From Eubacteriales Family XIII. Incertae Sedis bacterium (lineage in GTDB: Bacteria; Bacillota; Clostridia; Peptostreptococcales; Anaerovoracaceae): a stretch of DNA of 34,319 nt. The notes under the pieces were generated by a model, which was given only the letters and a program-made list of their open reading frames with translations, searched no databases and was not told the DNA's origin. Below are positions 23,495-31,347 of this stretch, piece after piece. The stretch lies in assembly GCA_031260885.1 (NCBI GenBank), contig JAISKP010000101.1:1-34319 (forward strand), in the 5' to 3' direction. The position numbers and the translations under genes were made by a program. The first letter of the stretch is position 1, and each line of letters opens with the position of its first letter.

Positions 23495-24391
23495 CTACCG
23501 CTGACACCAATCTGCAAACGGGTGATAGGTATATGCGCCGATCGCATTTTCCAGTTTCCCCGCATCAAAGACCGTATCTCCGGATTCGATCTTGAGCGCC
23601 GTTTCCGGCCAAGACACAAACCGGACCTGTACGCCGTACCGACGCGCAATCAAATCGGCCATTTCCAACAGACTGTAATCCTCGCCGCCGATGTTGAACA
23701 CATCGTTCTCGCACGCTGCGGACAGAGAAGCCTTGATTAATATTTCACAAAGATCGCCCATATCGGTAAGCGTGCGCCGGATCTTTCCGTCACCGTACAG
23801 TGTAATGTCTTCGGCATTCGTCGCTTTTTTCAACATGAATTCTGCGGTTCCGTAGGACGACGCGCCGGCAATCAAGGTTCCGTACGGAATGCAGATCCGG
23901 AAAATGCAGTATGAAATCCCATACACGCGATGGTACATTTCCAGATACTGTTCGCATGCAAATTTATTGATTGCATAGACCGTCTTAAATTCTTTCTCCG
24001 CATCCTCCCTCAGTGCCCCAGGTCTTCCTTTATAGACAAGCCGCGTAGAAGGAAAGATAATTTTTGCCCGTGAATTGTGTTTCCGGTAAGCACGCAGCAC
24101 CCAGAGCAACGCACGTTCATTGATGTCGATGAACAAATCGAATTCATCAAACCCGTTTTCGCTTCCGGTCTTTCCCACAAACATGAAGAGCAGATCACAG
24201 TCGAAATCGATCAGGTCCGTCGACGCTTCGCTGAAGAGATCCACGCTCGTATAGTTCGCAAGCCCATCAGCCTGTGTTTCTGCTTTATCGTAGAGCGCAA
24301 TTTCATAGCTTTCAGGATCGCGCATCAACACATGGATCAGATTTCGTGCAATATAGCTGTTTGCGCCGATTATAGATATTTTCTTCTTCAT
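23495..24391 (-). CDS. SDR family nucleotide-sugar 4-ketoreductase (putative, 2,6-dideoxyhexose pathway)
   Basis: The real start is ATG 24391 (MKKKISIIGANSYIARNLI), one base into the stop of the upstream gene (TAATG); the 33 residues before it in the track belong to another frame. The 298-residue product has a Rossmann start with a variant glycine motif (GANSYIA), a FPSTRLVYKG segment and the YxxxK pair in TVYAINKFACEQ. Extended SDR enzymes of this type finish deoxysugar pathways by reducing the C4 keto group. Directly following a 2,3-dehydratase and a Gfo/Idh 3-ketoreductase, it is the natural C4 reductase and would set the C4 configuration. The exact stereochemistry cannot be read. It is the last gene of the operon. 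Confidence 0.82.
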   Translation of the reverse strand: MKKKISIIGANSYIARNLIHVLMRDPESYEIALYDKAETQADGLANYTSVDLFSEASTDLIDFDCDLLFMFVGKTGSENGFDEFDLFIDINERALLWVLRAYRKHNSRAKIIFPSTRLVYKGRPGALREDAEKEFKTVYAINKFACEQYLEMYHRVYGISYCIFRICIPYGTLIAGASSYGTAEFMLKKATNAEDITLYGDGKIRRTLTDMGDLCEILIKASLSAACENDVFNIGGEDYSLLEMADLIARRYGVQVRFVSWPETALKIESGDTVFDAGKLENAIGAYTYHPFADWCQR

Positions 24392-25419
24392 TACGCTCCT
24401 TTTGCCAATTTTAGAAATCCATCCACCATTTCGGATTGCCGCAATAGAATCCCATAGTTCTCTTCTCTGACGTCCGGTTCGTGAATGCACTGCACAAATC
24501 GCTTCAGCGATTTTGCAAACGCATCATCCGACGGAAGTTCCCGCGTTTCCGTGGCATCGCCGTGCGTGATTTCGACGGTCGGCACAAAACCTGCCGGTGC
24601 CGTCAGAACGCGCCCGCTGCGAAGAGATCCCAAGCTCCCCCAGACTTCCAAATCGCACTTATAGCTGTTATCCATACCAAAAGCGATCTGCGCCGTGACG
24701 CCCCGATCATTCACTAGCGTCGCCGACCCGTAGACATCCACCTCGAACGCGTCCGTATGATTTGACTGCGCGCACAGGATCCGCGCGGTATCGCCGAGCA
24801 GCATTCCGGCATATTTGATCGTATAGCCGCCGCAATCAAACAGCGCGCCGCCGCCGAGCGCTTTATCATATCTGAAATCATTCCCGGCCCTCTTCGGAAA
24901 TCCGAAAGAGATTCGGTAGAGACGCACGTCACCGATCTCGCCGTCCGCAATCAAATCCTGAATTGCATTCAACTGATCGTGAAATGCAAACATGTAATTC
25001 TCATGAAGCGCGAGCGCCCCGGAAGCGGCCAGCTCCGTCAGCGCTTTTGTGTCCGATGCCGCCAACGTAGACGGTTTTTCGATCAAAACATGTTTCCCAT
25101 TTGACAACGCTTCCTTTGCCCACCGGAAATGCAACGCCGGCGGAAGCGGGATATACAAGGCGTCTATTTCGTTCGAAGCTGCAATCGCGCCGTACCCTTC
25201 GAAGAGCTTCCCGCCGTAAGTATCAATAAAAACTTGTGCCTTTCGATGCTCCTCTTCCAACGTCGCATTTACGATCGCCGGCGCAGGCGGATTCTGTCCG
25301 AACCGCTCCTCTGCGGTGCAGACCGCAAGCCCGGCAAATTCCAATTCTTCTATCTGCTGCAGTGCCGGCATAAAACGCCGCAGGGCTATTTCCGAAGGAC
25401 ATATTACACCGATTCTCAT
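24391..25419 (-). CDS. Gfo/Idh/MocA oxidoreductase, probable dTDP-3,4-diketo-2,6-dideoxyglucose 3-ketoreductase
   Basis: The track start at 25593 overlaps the dehydratase gene. ATG 25419 starts the Rossmann domain directly (MRIGVICPSEIALRRFMPAL), giving 342 residues. Typical Gfo/Idh features are LYIPLPPALHFRWAKEALSNGKHVLIEKPS, with the EKP motif, and a C-terminal beta-sheet domain with GGGALFDCGGYTIKYAG. The IALRRFMPAL start and the D-x-G-x-Y segment resemble KijD10-type 3-ketoreductases. These reduce the unstable product of the NDP-hexose 2,3-dehydratase to dTDP-4-keto-2,6-dideoxy-D-glucose. The dehydratase is encoded immediately upstream, 80 bases away, which supports the same pairing here. 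Confidence 0.85.
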   Translation of the reverse strand: MRIGVICPSEIALRRFMPALQQIEELEFAGLAVCTAEERFGQNPPAPAIVNATLEEEHRKAQVFIDTYGGKLFEGYGAIAASNEIDALYIPLPPALHFRWAKEALSNGKHVLIEKPSTLAASDTKALTELAASGALALHENYMFAFHDQLNAIQDLIADGEIGDVRLYRISFGFPKRAGNDFRYDKALGGGALFDCGGYTIKYAGMLLGDTARILCAQSNHTDAFEVDVYGSATLVNDRGVTAQIAFGMDNSYKCDLEVWGSLGSLRSGRVLTAPAGFVPTVEITHGDATETRELPSDDAFAKSLKRFVQCIHEPDVREENYGILLRQSEMVDGFLKLAKGA

Positions 25420-25499
25420 GATCCTATGTTCCCTTTCCATATCGTCCGGCTTTTCGCGCATCCTGCGATTCAGTCCCCGGGGCGGATCTCCGCAGGACG

Positions 25500-26891
25500 T
25501 TATATCGGCAGCAGCGACAGCAGGTTTCTCAGTTGAATATTGAGGCAATTGTTCACCTGCATCAGATCGCTCAGCCCACTGTAGTCCACCCAAAAATAAT
25601 TCTCCGGAAGCTCGGTCAGCGCATCTTCAGGTATTTTCATAATGACATTCCGGTTTTGCTCGTGATAAAATCGCCCGCCTTCTTCCGAAAGAACGACGTC
25701 CAAGATGATTCCCGCTTTGTTTGCCGATTGCGTTTCAAATACATCTTTCACCGCATCCTTAAAATTCAAATATTGATTTGCTTCGAGCTGTATGCTGGGT
25801 CCGATCTCTATTTTATCAAAGGTGCCGATTTCGGAGCGCAGTGAAACCAAGTATTTTGTAACGCCGCCCACATCTTTGAGCAGCAACACAAAGGTTGCCG
25901 CGCCGATTGCCTTGAAGAGGGGCTGCGTCCAGTGCTGTACCTCTCTGCCCGAGATGGAAATATCATAATAACGAACCATGAAATTCGCGGACTTCCTGCA
26001 GGTAATTCCGTATTCGTTTACTTCCCAGTCAACGAGTTGGTATAGCGGGATCAGGGTGTTGTGAATATTGTGAAACATCTTGTAATTGTTGATCGGCTGA
26101 TACAGCTTCGTAATGGTATCTGCCGGGTCTGTTTCGAAAATGGATTTATAAAATCCGAAATCGTGGAAATTGTTTTTCACAGTTTTCAGTTCTTCCGGTG
26201 TCAAACGGTAGGTGCTCAGCGGAATGCCGGAGAGCACCGTTCTCGTATCCATATTGACCAGATTGTCAATGCCCATCAGTGTCTTGATCTGCCCCAAAGT
26301 CATCCATTTAAAATTCGGATAAACTTCAATCTCATCTTCCACTTCCAAGATCATATTGCGGTTTCTCTTTTTATAGAAACGCGCCGCCTGTTCCGATTGA
26401 ATCTGATCATAGATCACATGGTACTGCTTTGAGTTTTCGAAAAGTTCAAAGTAGGTCGGAAGATCCCCGCCGTGGGCGCGCGTGAAATTGCTCTTAGTTG
26501 CCTGAATGGTCGGTGACAGTTGCACGTGATTGACGTTTCCGGGTTCGATTTTAGCCTGCATGAGGAAATTCAAAACACCGTCGATCTCTTTGCAGAGGAT
26601 GCCCAGATATCCGATCTCCGGTTGAAGGATGACCGGTTGCTCCGAAACGAGTGCGCCGTCTTCAAAACGCCGGATTCCTTTTATTGAGAAAAAACTGCGC
26701 TTCCGGTTCAGGATTTCACCGTTGTAATCATCATAAAACCAGAACGAACTGTCGCTAATACCGCTTTCTTGTATCACTACGGTGATACTTTTATTCAGAT
26801 TCTCTATCCAATCCAATATCTGATCGGTAGAGTTTACATTTCCTTCCGTGTTCTTCCATGATTCCAGAACAGCAAAGATCCATTTATTCAT
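25500..26891 (-). CDS. NDP-hexose 2,3-dehydratase
   Basis: This 463-residue protein has the internal duplication that defines the family. FFSIKGIRRFEDGALVSEQ (~66-84) and the QPEIGYLGILC...VQLSPTIQATKSNF block (~91-135) recur as ISISGREVQHWTQP (~312-325) and a matching IEIGPSIQLEANQYLN block. RFYKKRNRNM also recurs as RFYHEQNRNV, each followed by a WM/WV-x-LxxLM stretch. In antibiotic producers (TylX3, EryBVI, SpnO, KijB types) it removes the C2 hydroxyl of dTDP-4-keto-6-deoxyglucose to give the 3,4-diketo-2,6-dideoxy sugar. That substrate is made by RmlA and RmlB, encoded just upstream. ATG 26891 has AGGGGA eight bases before it and overlaps the GT2 gene by eight bases. Confidence 0.92.
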   Translation of the reverse strand: MNKWIFAVLESWKNTEGNVNSTDQILDWIENLNKSITVVIQESGISDSSFWFYDDYNGEILNRKRSFFSIKGIRRFEDGALVSEQPVILQPEIGYLGILCKEIDGVLNFLMQAKIEPGNVNHVQLSPTIQATKSNFTRAHGGDLPTYFELFENSKQYHVIYDQIQSEQAARFYKKRNRNMILEVEDEIEVYPNFKWMTLGQIKTLMGIDNLVNMDTRTVLSGIPLSTYRLTPEELKTVKNNFHDFGFYKSIFETDPADTITKLYQPINNYKMFHNIHNTLIPLYQLVDWEVNEYGITCRKSANFMVRYYDISISGREVQHWTQPLFKAIGAATFVLLLKDVGGVTKYLVSLRSEIGTFDKIEIGPSIQLEANQYLNFKDAVKDVFETQSANKAGIILDVVLSEEGGRFYHEQNRNVIMKIPEDALTELPENYFWVDYSGLSDLMQVNNCLNIQLRNLLSLLPI

Positions 26892-27849
26892 TTATTGATT
26901 CCCCTGCGTTCGGCTGCACGTTCCGCATATCTTTAACGACAAACTGTGGAGATTCATTCATCGATATGTAAATTCTTCCGACATATTCGCCGAGCATACC
27001 GAGCAGGATCATGATGACGCCGCCGATGATCAGGATGGCGGACATCATGGAACTGTAGCCCGCAGCGGTCTCCGGATAGATGATCTTATATACGATCGTA
27101 AAGATTGTGAATAAAAACCCGATCACGGAAACGACCAGACCAAAACCGGTAGCAATGCGCAGGGGTTTTACGGAAAAAGCCGTGAAGCCATTCATCCATA
27201 GGCTGATGAGTTTTAGCAGGGTATAGCCGGAGGATCCATCCGTCCGGCGTCTATGCTGGATCGTTACGTTCGCGATGCTGTTTGTCGTCCGTATGATCAA
27301 TCCCCAGATATAGGGATAGGGATTTGTGTATCTGCAGATTTCATCGATCACATATTTCCGTGCAACAAAGAAACTTGTCAGGCGCACATGCTTGGGTTTT
27401 CCGACAATGGATTCCATCATGAAGTTGTTTGCCTTGGATCCCAATTTTCGAAACCCGTTGTCTTTTCTGTCTTCGTATTGTCCGTAAACGACGTCGAAAC
27501 CTTCATGCAGTTTGTCGAGCAAAGTGAAGATTTCTTCCGCCGGCGTCTGTCCATCATCGTCCATCGTGAAGACATAGTCGCCGGAACACCTGTGGTATCC
27601 TGCCATGAGCGCGGCATGCTGGCCGAAATTCTTCGCCAAGCTTAACGCGATGACATCCGTTCTCACCGCGCACATCGCATCGATCACGGACCAGACATCG
27701 TCCGGCGAATTGTCGTTGACCAAAATGATCTCATAGATATATTTGGATGCATATTCGGACGCCTTCAGAACCGCGTCAATCTGCGAAACAACGGTCTCAA
27801 TTGTTTTCTCCGACCTGTAACAGGGTATGACAAATGAAAGTTTTTCCAC
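26884..27849 (-). CDS. GtrB-like bactoprenol-phosphate glycosyltransferase (GT2 with C-terminal helices)
   Basis: The family begins EKLSFVIPCY, so GTG 27849, four bases after rmlB and preceded by GGGGAT, is preferred over the track start (27897, inside rmlB). ATG 27867 is also possible. The 321-residue product has VNDNSPDDVW, the metal site FTMDDDGQTP (D97-D99), NNFMMESIVG and two C-terminal hydrophobic segments ending in LGEYVGRIYISMNESPQFVVKD, the typical tail of GtrB and related enzymes. They transfer a sugar to undecaprenyl phosphate on the cytosolic side. Sitting between rmlB and the dideoxysugar genes, its donor may be the dTDP-2,6-dideoxyhexose, although family precedent is UDP-glucose. 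Confidence 0.88.
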   Translation of the reverse strand: MEKLSFVIPCYRSEKTIETVVSQIDAVLKASEYASKYIYEIILVNDNSPDDVWSVIDAMCAVRTDVIALSLAKNFGQHAALMAGYHRCSGDYVFTMDDDGQTPAEEIFTLLDKLHEGFDVVYGQYEDRKDNGFRKLGSKANNFMMESIVGKPKHVRLTSFFVARKYVIDEICRYTNPYPYIWGLIIRTTNSIANVTIQHRRRTDGSSGYTLLKLISLWMNGFTAFSVKPLRIATGFGLVVSVIGFLFTIFTIVYKIIYPETAAGYSSMMSAILIIGGVIMILLGMLGEYVGRIYISMNESPQFVVKDMRNVQPNAGESINE

Positions 27850-27853
27850 GTTA

Positions 27854-28873
27854 TTACCGATCCCCATACATCTTCTCGTAATACTTCGTATATTCACCGG
27901 ATACGATGTTGCCCCACCAATCGCGGTTGTTCAGATACCAGTCGATGGTAATCTTGATGCCGTCCGCAAACATCGTCTCGGGCGTCCACCCGAGTTCGTT
28001 TGTGATCTTGGTGGGATCGATGGCGTAGCGCAGGTCATGACCTTTCCGATCCGTGACGTAGGTGATGAGGGATTCCGACTTGTCTAAAGCACTGATAATC
28101 AGCTTGACGATGTCGATGTTTGTCATTTCATTGTGTCCGCCGATGTTGTAGACCTCGCCGACCCGCCCCTCCCGGATGATCAAATCGATCGCCTTGCAGT
28201 GGTCCGCGACGTAGAGCCAGTCGCGCACGTTGAGCCCCTCTCCGTAAACAGGCAGCGGCTTGTCCGCAAGACAGTTTGCGATCATGAGCGGAATGAGCTT
28301 TTCCGGAAATTGATAGGGACCGTAGTTGTTCGAACAGCGCGAGATCGTCGCCGGAAATCCGAAGGTTCGCTGATAGGCCTGAACGAGCAGATCTGAGGAC
28401 GCTTTCGATGCGGAGTACGGGCTGCTTGTGTGGATCGGCGTCTGCTCGGTGAAGAGCAGATCCGGTCGGTTCAAGGGCAGATCGCCATATACTTCGTCGG
28501 TCGAGACCTGATGATATCTTGGAACCTTGTATTTACGCGCGGCGTCGAGGAGCACCTGCGTGCCGAGAATATTCGTCCGCAGAAAGATCGCAGGATCCTC
28601 AATCGAGCGGTCGACGTGCGACTCCGCCGCGAAGTTCACGACGATGTCGAATTGCTCGTCTTCGAATACGCTGTCCACCGCGTCGCGATCCGTGATGTCC
28701 GCTTTGACGAATTTGAAATTCGGATTCTTCAGCGCAGCTTCAAGCGTCTCGAGATTGCCGGCATAGGTCAGCGCGTCGAGTCCGACGATCACGTCGTCCG
28801 GATGCTTTTCAAGTTCGTAATAGACGAAGTTTGCGCCGATAAATCCGGCCGCGCCGGTCACAAGTAGTTTCAT
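27854..28873 (-). CDS. rmlB: dTDP-glucose 4,6-dehydratase
   Basis: RmlB converts dTDP-glucose into dTDP-4-keto-6-deoxyglucose, the branch point for rhamnose and for the dideoxysugar genes of this operon. The 339-residue protein has GAAGFIGANFV at the N terminus, DALTYAGNLETL, FAAESHVDRSI, the catalytic STDEVYGD (~130-137) and the YSASKASSDLL Tyr/Lys pair, then RCSNNYGPYQFPEKLIPLMI and NVRDWLYVADH. Its length and all motifs match the family. ATG 28873 has a strong AGAGGAGG. It follows rmlA after 60 bases and precedes the GT2 gene by four bases. Confidence 0.97.
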   Translation of the reverse strand: MKLLVTGAAGFIGANFVYYELEKHPDDVIVGLDALTYAGNLETLEAALKNPNFKFVKADITDRDAVDSVFEDEQFDIVVNFAAESHVDRSIEDPAIFLRTNILGTQVLLDAARKYKVPRYHQVSTDEVYGDLPLNRPDLLFTEQTPIHTSSPYSASKASSDLLVQAYQRTFGFPATISRCSNNYGPYQFPEKLIPLMIANCLADKPLPVYGEGLNVRDWLYVADHCKAIDLIIREGRVGEVYNIGGHNEMTNIDIVKLIISALDKSESLITYVTDRKGHDLRYAIDPTKITNELGWTPETMFADGIKITIDWYLNNRDWWGNIVSGEYTKYYEKMYGDR

Positions 28874-28933
28874 TTTGCCTCCTCTAACTGTAACAACTTC
28901 CGTGTGCCATGGGGGATGGTTCTCTTAGCACGA

Positions 28934-29800
28934 TTAGTCTGTCAGCAATGCCAGCAGATATTCCCCATAGTTCGTCATCTTGAGCGCCTCGCCGGACTGT
29001 TGGAGCTGCTCATCACTGATGAACCCCTTCCGCCATGCGATCTCTTCAAGACAAGCGATGTAAAAGCCCTGTCGCGACTGCACAGCTTCGACGAATAACG
29101 ACGCTTTGATCATCCCGTCCGGCGACCCCGTATCGAGCCACGCCATGCCCCTGCCTAAAAGTTCCACCTTGAGATCGCCCCGTTCACGGTAGACATTGTT
29201 CACAGATGTGATTTCGATCTCGCCTCTTGCAGACGGCTTGACGGCCTTCGCAATCTCGACCACGTCGTTTTCATAGAAGTAAAGACCCGGCACCGCATAC
29301 TTCGATTTCGGGTATTCGGGTTTTTCCTCAATGGAGATGACATTCATGTCCTCGTCGAATTCGACGACGCCGTACGAGCGTGCATCTACGACAGGATAGC
29401 CGAATACGGTCGCGCCTTTGAGGCTCGTCACCGCATGATCCAAAATATTCGAAAGCGTCTGTCCATAGAAGAGATTGTCCCCAAGAATCAGGCAGACGCT
29501 GTCCGTTCCGATGAACTCCTCGCCGAGAATAAACGCGTCCGCGAGTCCCCGCGGCGTTTCCTGTACTTTATATGAAAATTCCACGCCGAAATCGCTGCCG
29601 TCGCCGAGGAGCGTTTCATAGTTGCCGATGTCCTCGGGTGTCGAAATGATAAGAATTTCGCGAATTCCCGCGAGCATCAGGATCGACAGCGGATAGTAGA
29701 TCAGGGGTTTGTCATAGATCGGGAGCAGCTGCTTTGAGACCGCCTTCGTCATCGGGTAGAGCCGTGTGCCTTTGCCGCCGGCAAGTACAATGCCTTTCAT
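28934..29800 (-). CDS. rmlA: Glucose-1-phosphate thymidylyltransferase
   Basis: RmlA makes dTDP-glucose from dTTP and glucose 1-phosphate, the entry step for both dTDP sugars of the locus, and is usually inhibited by dTDP-rhamnose. The protein is 288 residues from ATG 29800; the track adds 11 residues upstream, but GGAG six bases before this ATG and the family start MKGIVLAGG decide it. Motifs are [80 protein letters not shown] and [10 protein letters not shown]. It is the first gene of the operon running to 23495. Confidence 0.97.
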   Translation of the reverse strand: MKGIVLAGGKGTRLYPMTKAVSKQLLPIYDKPLIYYPLSILMLAGIREILIISTPEDIGNYETLLGDGSDFGVEFSYKVQETPRGLADAFILGEEFIGTDSVCLILGDNLFYGQTLSNILDHAVTSLKGATVFGYPVVDARSYGVVEFDEDMNVISIEEKPEYPKSKYAVPGLYFYENDVVEIAKAVKPSARGEIEITSVNNVYRERGDLKVELLGRGMAWLDTGSPDGMIKASLFVEAVQSRQGFYIACLEEIAWRKGFISDEQLQQSGEALKMTNYGEYLLALLTD

Positions 29801-30077
29801 GTTTTTCTCCATTCGGTGTGTGAACTGATGCACAGTTTCAATTAATGACAGCGAGATCTTTCCAAGCTGAATTCAATAAATATTTTACCATACAATCCCT
29901 TTGAATGAACGATGTTCTTTTTAGGACTTTTGAGGACCTTTTGAGGGTTTGATTGAAAGCCTGATTGAAGGTTCGCGCCTACTTCAATTGACAATGTCTA
30001 TGAGGCATACTGAATCATTGATTGAAATCTTGATGGGGGTCGCGTCTACCTCTGAATGGTAATGATCGTGGAGATCT
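29801..30077. other. Intergenic region upstream of rmlA with degenerate repeats and a weak promoter
   Basis: On the minus strand an extended -10 (TGGTAAAAT, hexamer at 29882-29887) precedes rmlA by ~80 bases, with only a poor -35. Further out, a degenerate direct repeat with period ~70 begins GATTGAAAGC at 29951 and GATTGAAATC at 30020, each followed by a TCGCGYCTAC block. A short 11-base tandem (AGGACTTTTG, AGGACCTTTTG) lies near 29923. No ORF is convincing. The stretch may be the remains of a lost gene or repeat element. Confidence 0.45.
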
Positions 30078-30968
30078 TCAGCGCGTGGGAAACGTTCCGG
30101 TGAAGTTCCTGCGCAAGGGAATTTTTTTCGCACATAACTTCTTCACGAAAACGCCACTTCTGACTTCTGCCCACGTAGCCCGGATCACTTCATAACCCAA
30201 CTCCCGTAATCTATCCTCTCTTATTTTCTCGTCATAGAGTACATCGTCTTTCTTGAATTTACTGTTCCCATCGTATTTGCTGTTTTCCTTGTATTTGATT
30301 TTCCCGTCGAGCTCCAAAATCACTTTTCGATCGCGCAATTCCCAGAACATATCAACACGTGCAATAAAATCTTTTTCTTTACGAATAATGAGTTGTTGTT
30401 GTGGTACCACAAACCCTGCCTGATAAATCGAGATCCATGCGATTGTTTCGAGCGCAGACTCACATTGTTTCGTGGAAAATCTAAGAAGTTTTCCGAGGAT
30501 TCGCCGCCCGTTCATGCCTCGTTTGTTTTCAATCTCTTCAAGGAGTTGTTCCCTGCTAAACAAATCGTTAAACAAACAATGATTGATGGAGACCAACAGG
30601 GATTCGGGAGAGTCAAACTTTGCCAGATCACAGACTGTCCGGATCGGACTCGCGGCAAGTATGCCGCTCTCAATTGTAGAAGCACGATCGCGTTCACCGT
30701 AATGCCAACGAATTATATCTTCTGACATACGTGTCGTACTGATGCAATGCGCACGCATCTCAAAAGGATCTGTTCGCGCAATGCCGCGTGCAGCGGCAGC
30801 ACTTTGCCCCGTAAACATCAATTGCTTGCGGCGATTCGCAAGTAATATACACAGTTCAAGGTGTCTTTGGTTTTCCGGCATGTCAAACCATTCCTTACGC
30901 GTAGTATAGTACTTCCCCGCGATCTGGACGTATTCATCTTTGTTTAAATGTTTAGTAGAGTATATCAT
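30078..30968 (-). CDS. Protein with a C-terminal DUF559/Vsr-like PD-(D/E)XK nuclease domain
   Basis: This 296-residue protein is counted from ATG 30968; an in-frame ATG at 30974 is the track start. The C-terminal third has RVDMFWELRDRKVILELDGKIKY and EKIREDRLRELGYEVIRATWAEV, the acidic E-x-D pattern and final strand of DUF559/Vsr-like nuclease folds. The N-terminal half (YYTTRKEWF..., then FTGQSAAAARGI) recalls the AbiEi-type winged-helix proteins often fused to this domain. Its function is unknown; it could be a defence-related or orphan endonuclease. It does not belong to glycan synthesis, carries its own AT-rich promoter and sits next to the right-hand repeat cluster, so recent insertion is plausible. 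The basic C-terminal tail (KKIPLRRNFTGTFPTR) is unusual. Confidence 0.75.
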   Translation of the reverse strand: MIYSTKHLNKDEYVQIAGKYYTTRKEWFDMPENQRHLELCILLANRRKQLMFTGQSAAAARGIARTDPFEMRAHCISTTRMSEDIIRWHYGERDRASTIESGILAASPIRTVCDLAKFDSPESLLVSINHCLFNDLFSREQLLEEIENKRGMNGRRILGKLLRFSTKQCESALETIAWISIYQAGFVVPQQQLIIRKEKDFIARVDMFWELRDRKVILELDGKIKYKENSKYDGNSKFKKDDVLYDEKIREDRLRELGYEVIRATWAEVRSGVFVKKLCAKKIPLRRNFTGTFPTR

Positions 30969-30974
30969 TTCCAT

Positions 30975-31003
30975 ATATTACAATATATAACAATACATTG
31001 CAA
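30975..31003 (-). promoter_or_regulatory. Promoter giving a leaderless mRNA for the DUF559 gene
   Basis: On the minus strand, TTGCAA (30998-31003), 17 bases, then TAATAT (30975-30980). Exactly six bases follow before ATG 30968, so the predicted first transcribed base is the A of the start codon. No ribosome binding site is present. Confidence 0.6.
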
Positions 31004-31109
31004 GGGGGTTTTGAAATTTCCCGGAAACTTTTGAGAAATAGATACAATAAATGTTCTGGTGTTTTGATAAATGATCTCAACAAGTGCCGAAAGTACCGAA
31101 TATGCCGCA

Positions 31110-31280
31110 AGTGTCGAGAACGCATTTCGTTCGGGAACTATTCTCATTTCGACGGTGAAATCCCGAATGAAACGACTTTTCGGCGTAAAACAGCCCCTCT
31201 ATCTGTCGAGAACGCATCTCGTTCGGGAATGAGTCCTGCTTTTAGATAAAAAAACCGAACGAAACAACTTTTCGGCATGT
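31110..31280 (-). repeat. Right copy of the dispersed inverted-repeat element
   Basis: Read on the minus strand this contains the 3' end of one unit (31255-31275) followed by seven T and the TTTATCTAAAAGCAGGACTCATTC spacer. Then come a full 66-base unit (about 31163-31228, ends CCCGAACGAGA/TTTCATTCGGG), the ATTTCACCGTC...GAGAATAGTT spacer and the start of another unit. These are the same modules as at 23.23-23.46 kb in a different order and the opposite strand. The remainder of 31004-31347 shows nothing else recognisable. Confidence 0.85.
31248..31275 (-). terminator. Terminator-like hairpin downstream of the methyltransferase
   Basis: On the minus strand CCGAA...TTCGG is followed by seven T (plus coordinates 31254 down to 31248), about 70 bases after the methyltransferase stop. 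It corresponds to the terminator in the left repeat copy. Confidence 0.5.
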
Positions 31281-31347
31281 TTGGCGCACTTCCGCTACCA
31301 CAGGGACGCTATCCCGGGACGCACTTCCGCGACACTACTCCGCGACG

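Noticed and set aside
25420-25499. Small gene or promoter between the dehydratase and the Gfo/Idh gene
   Set aside because: No ORF with a ribosome site and no convincing -35/-10 pair; treated as an untranslated gap within the operon.
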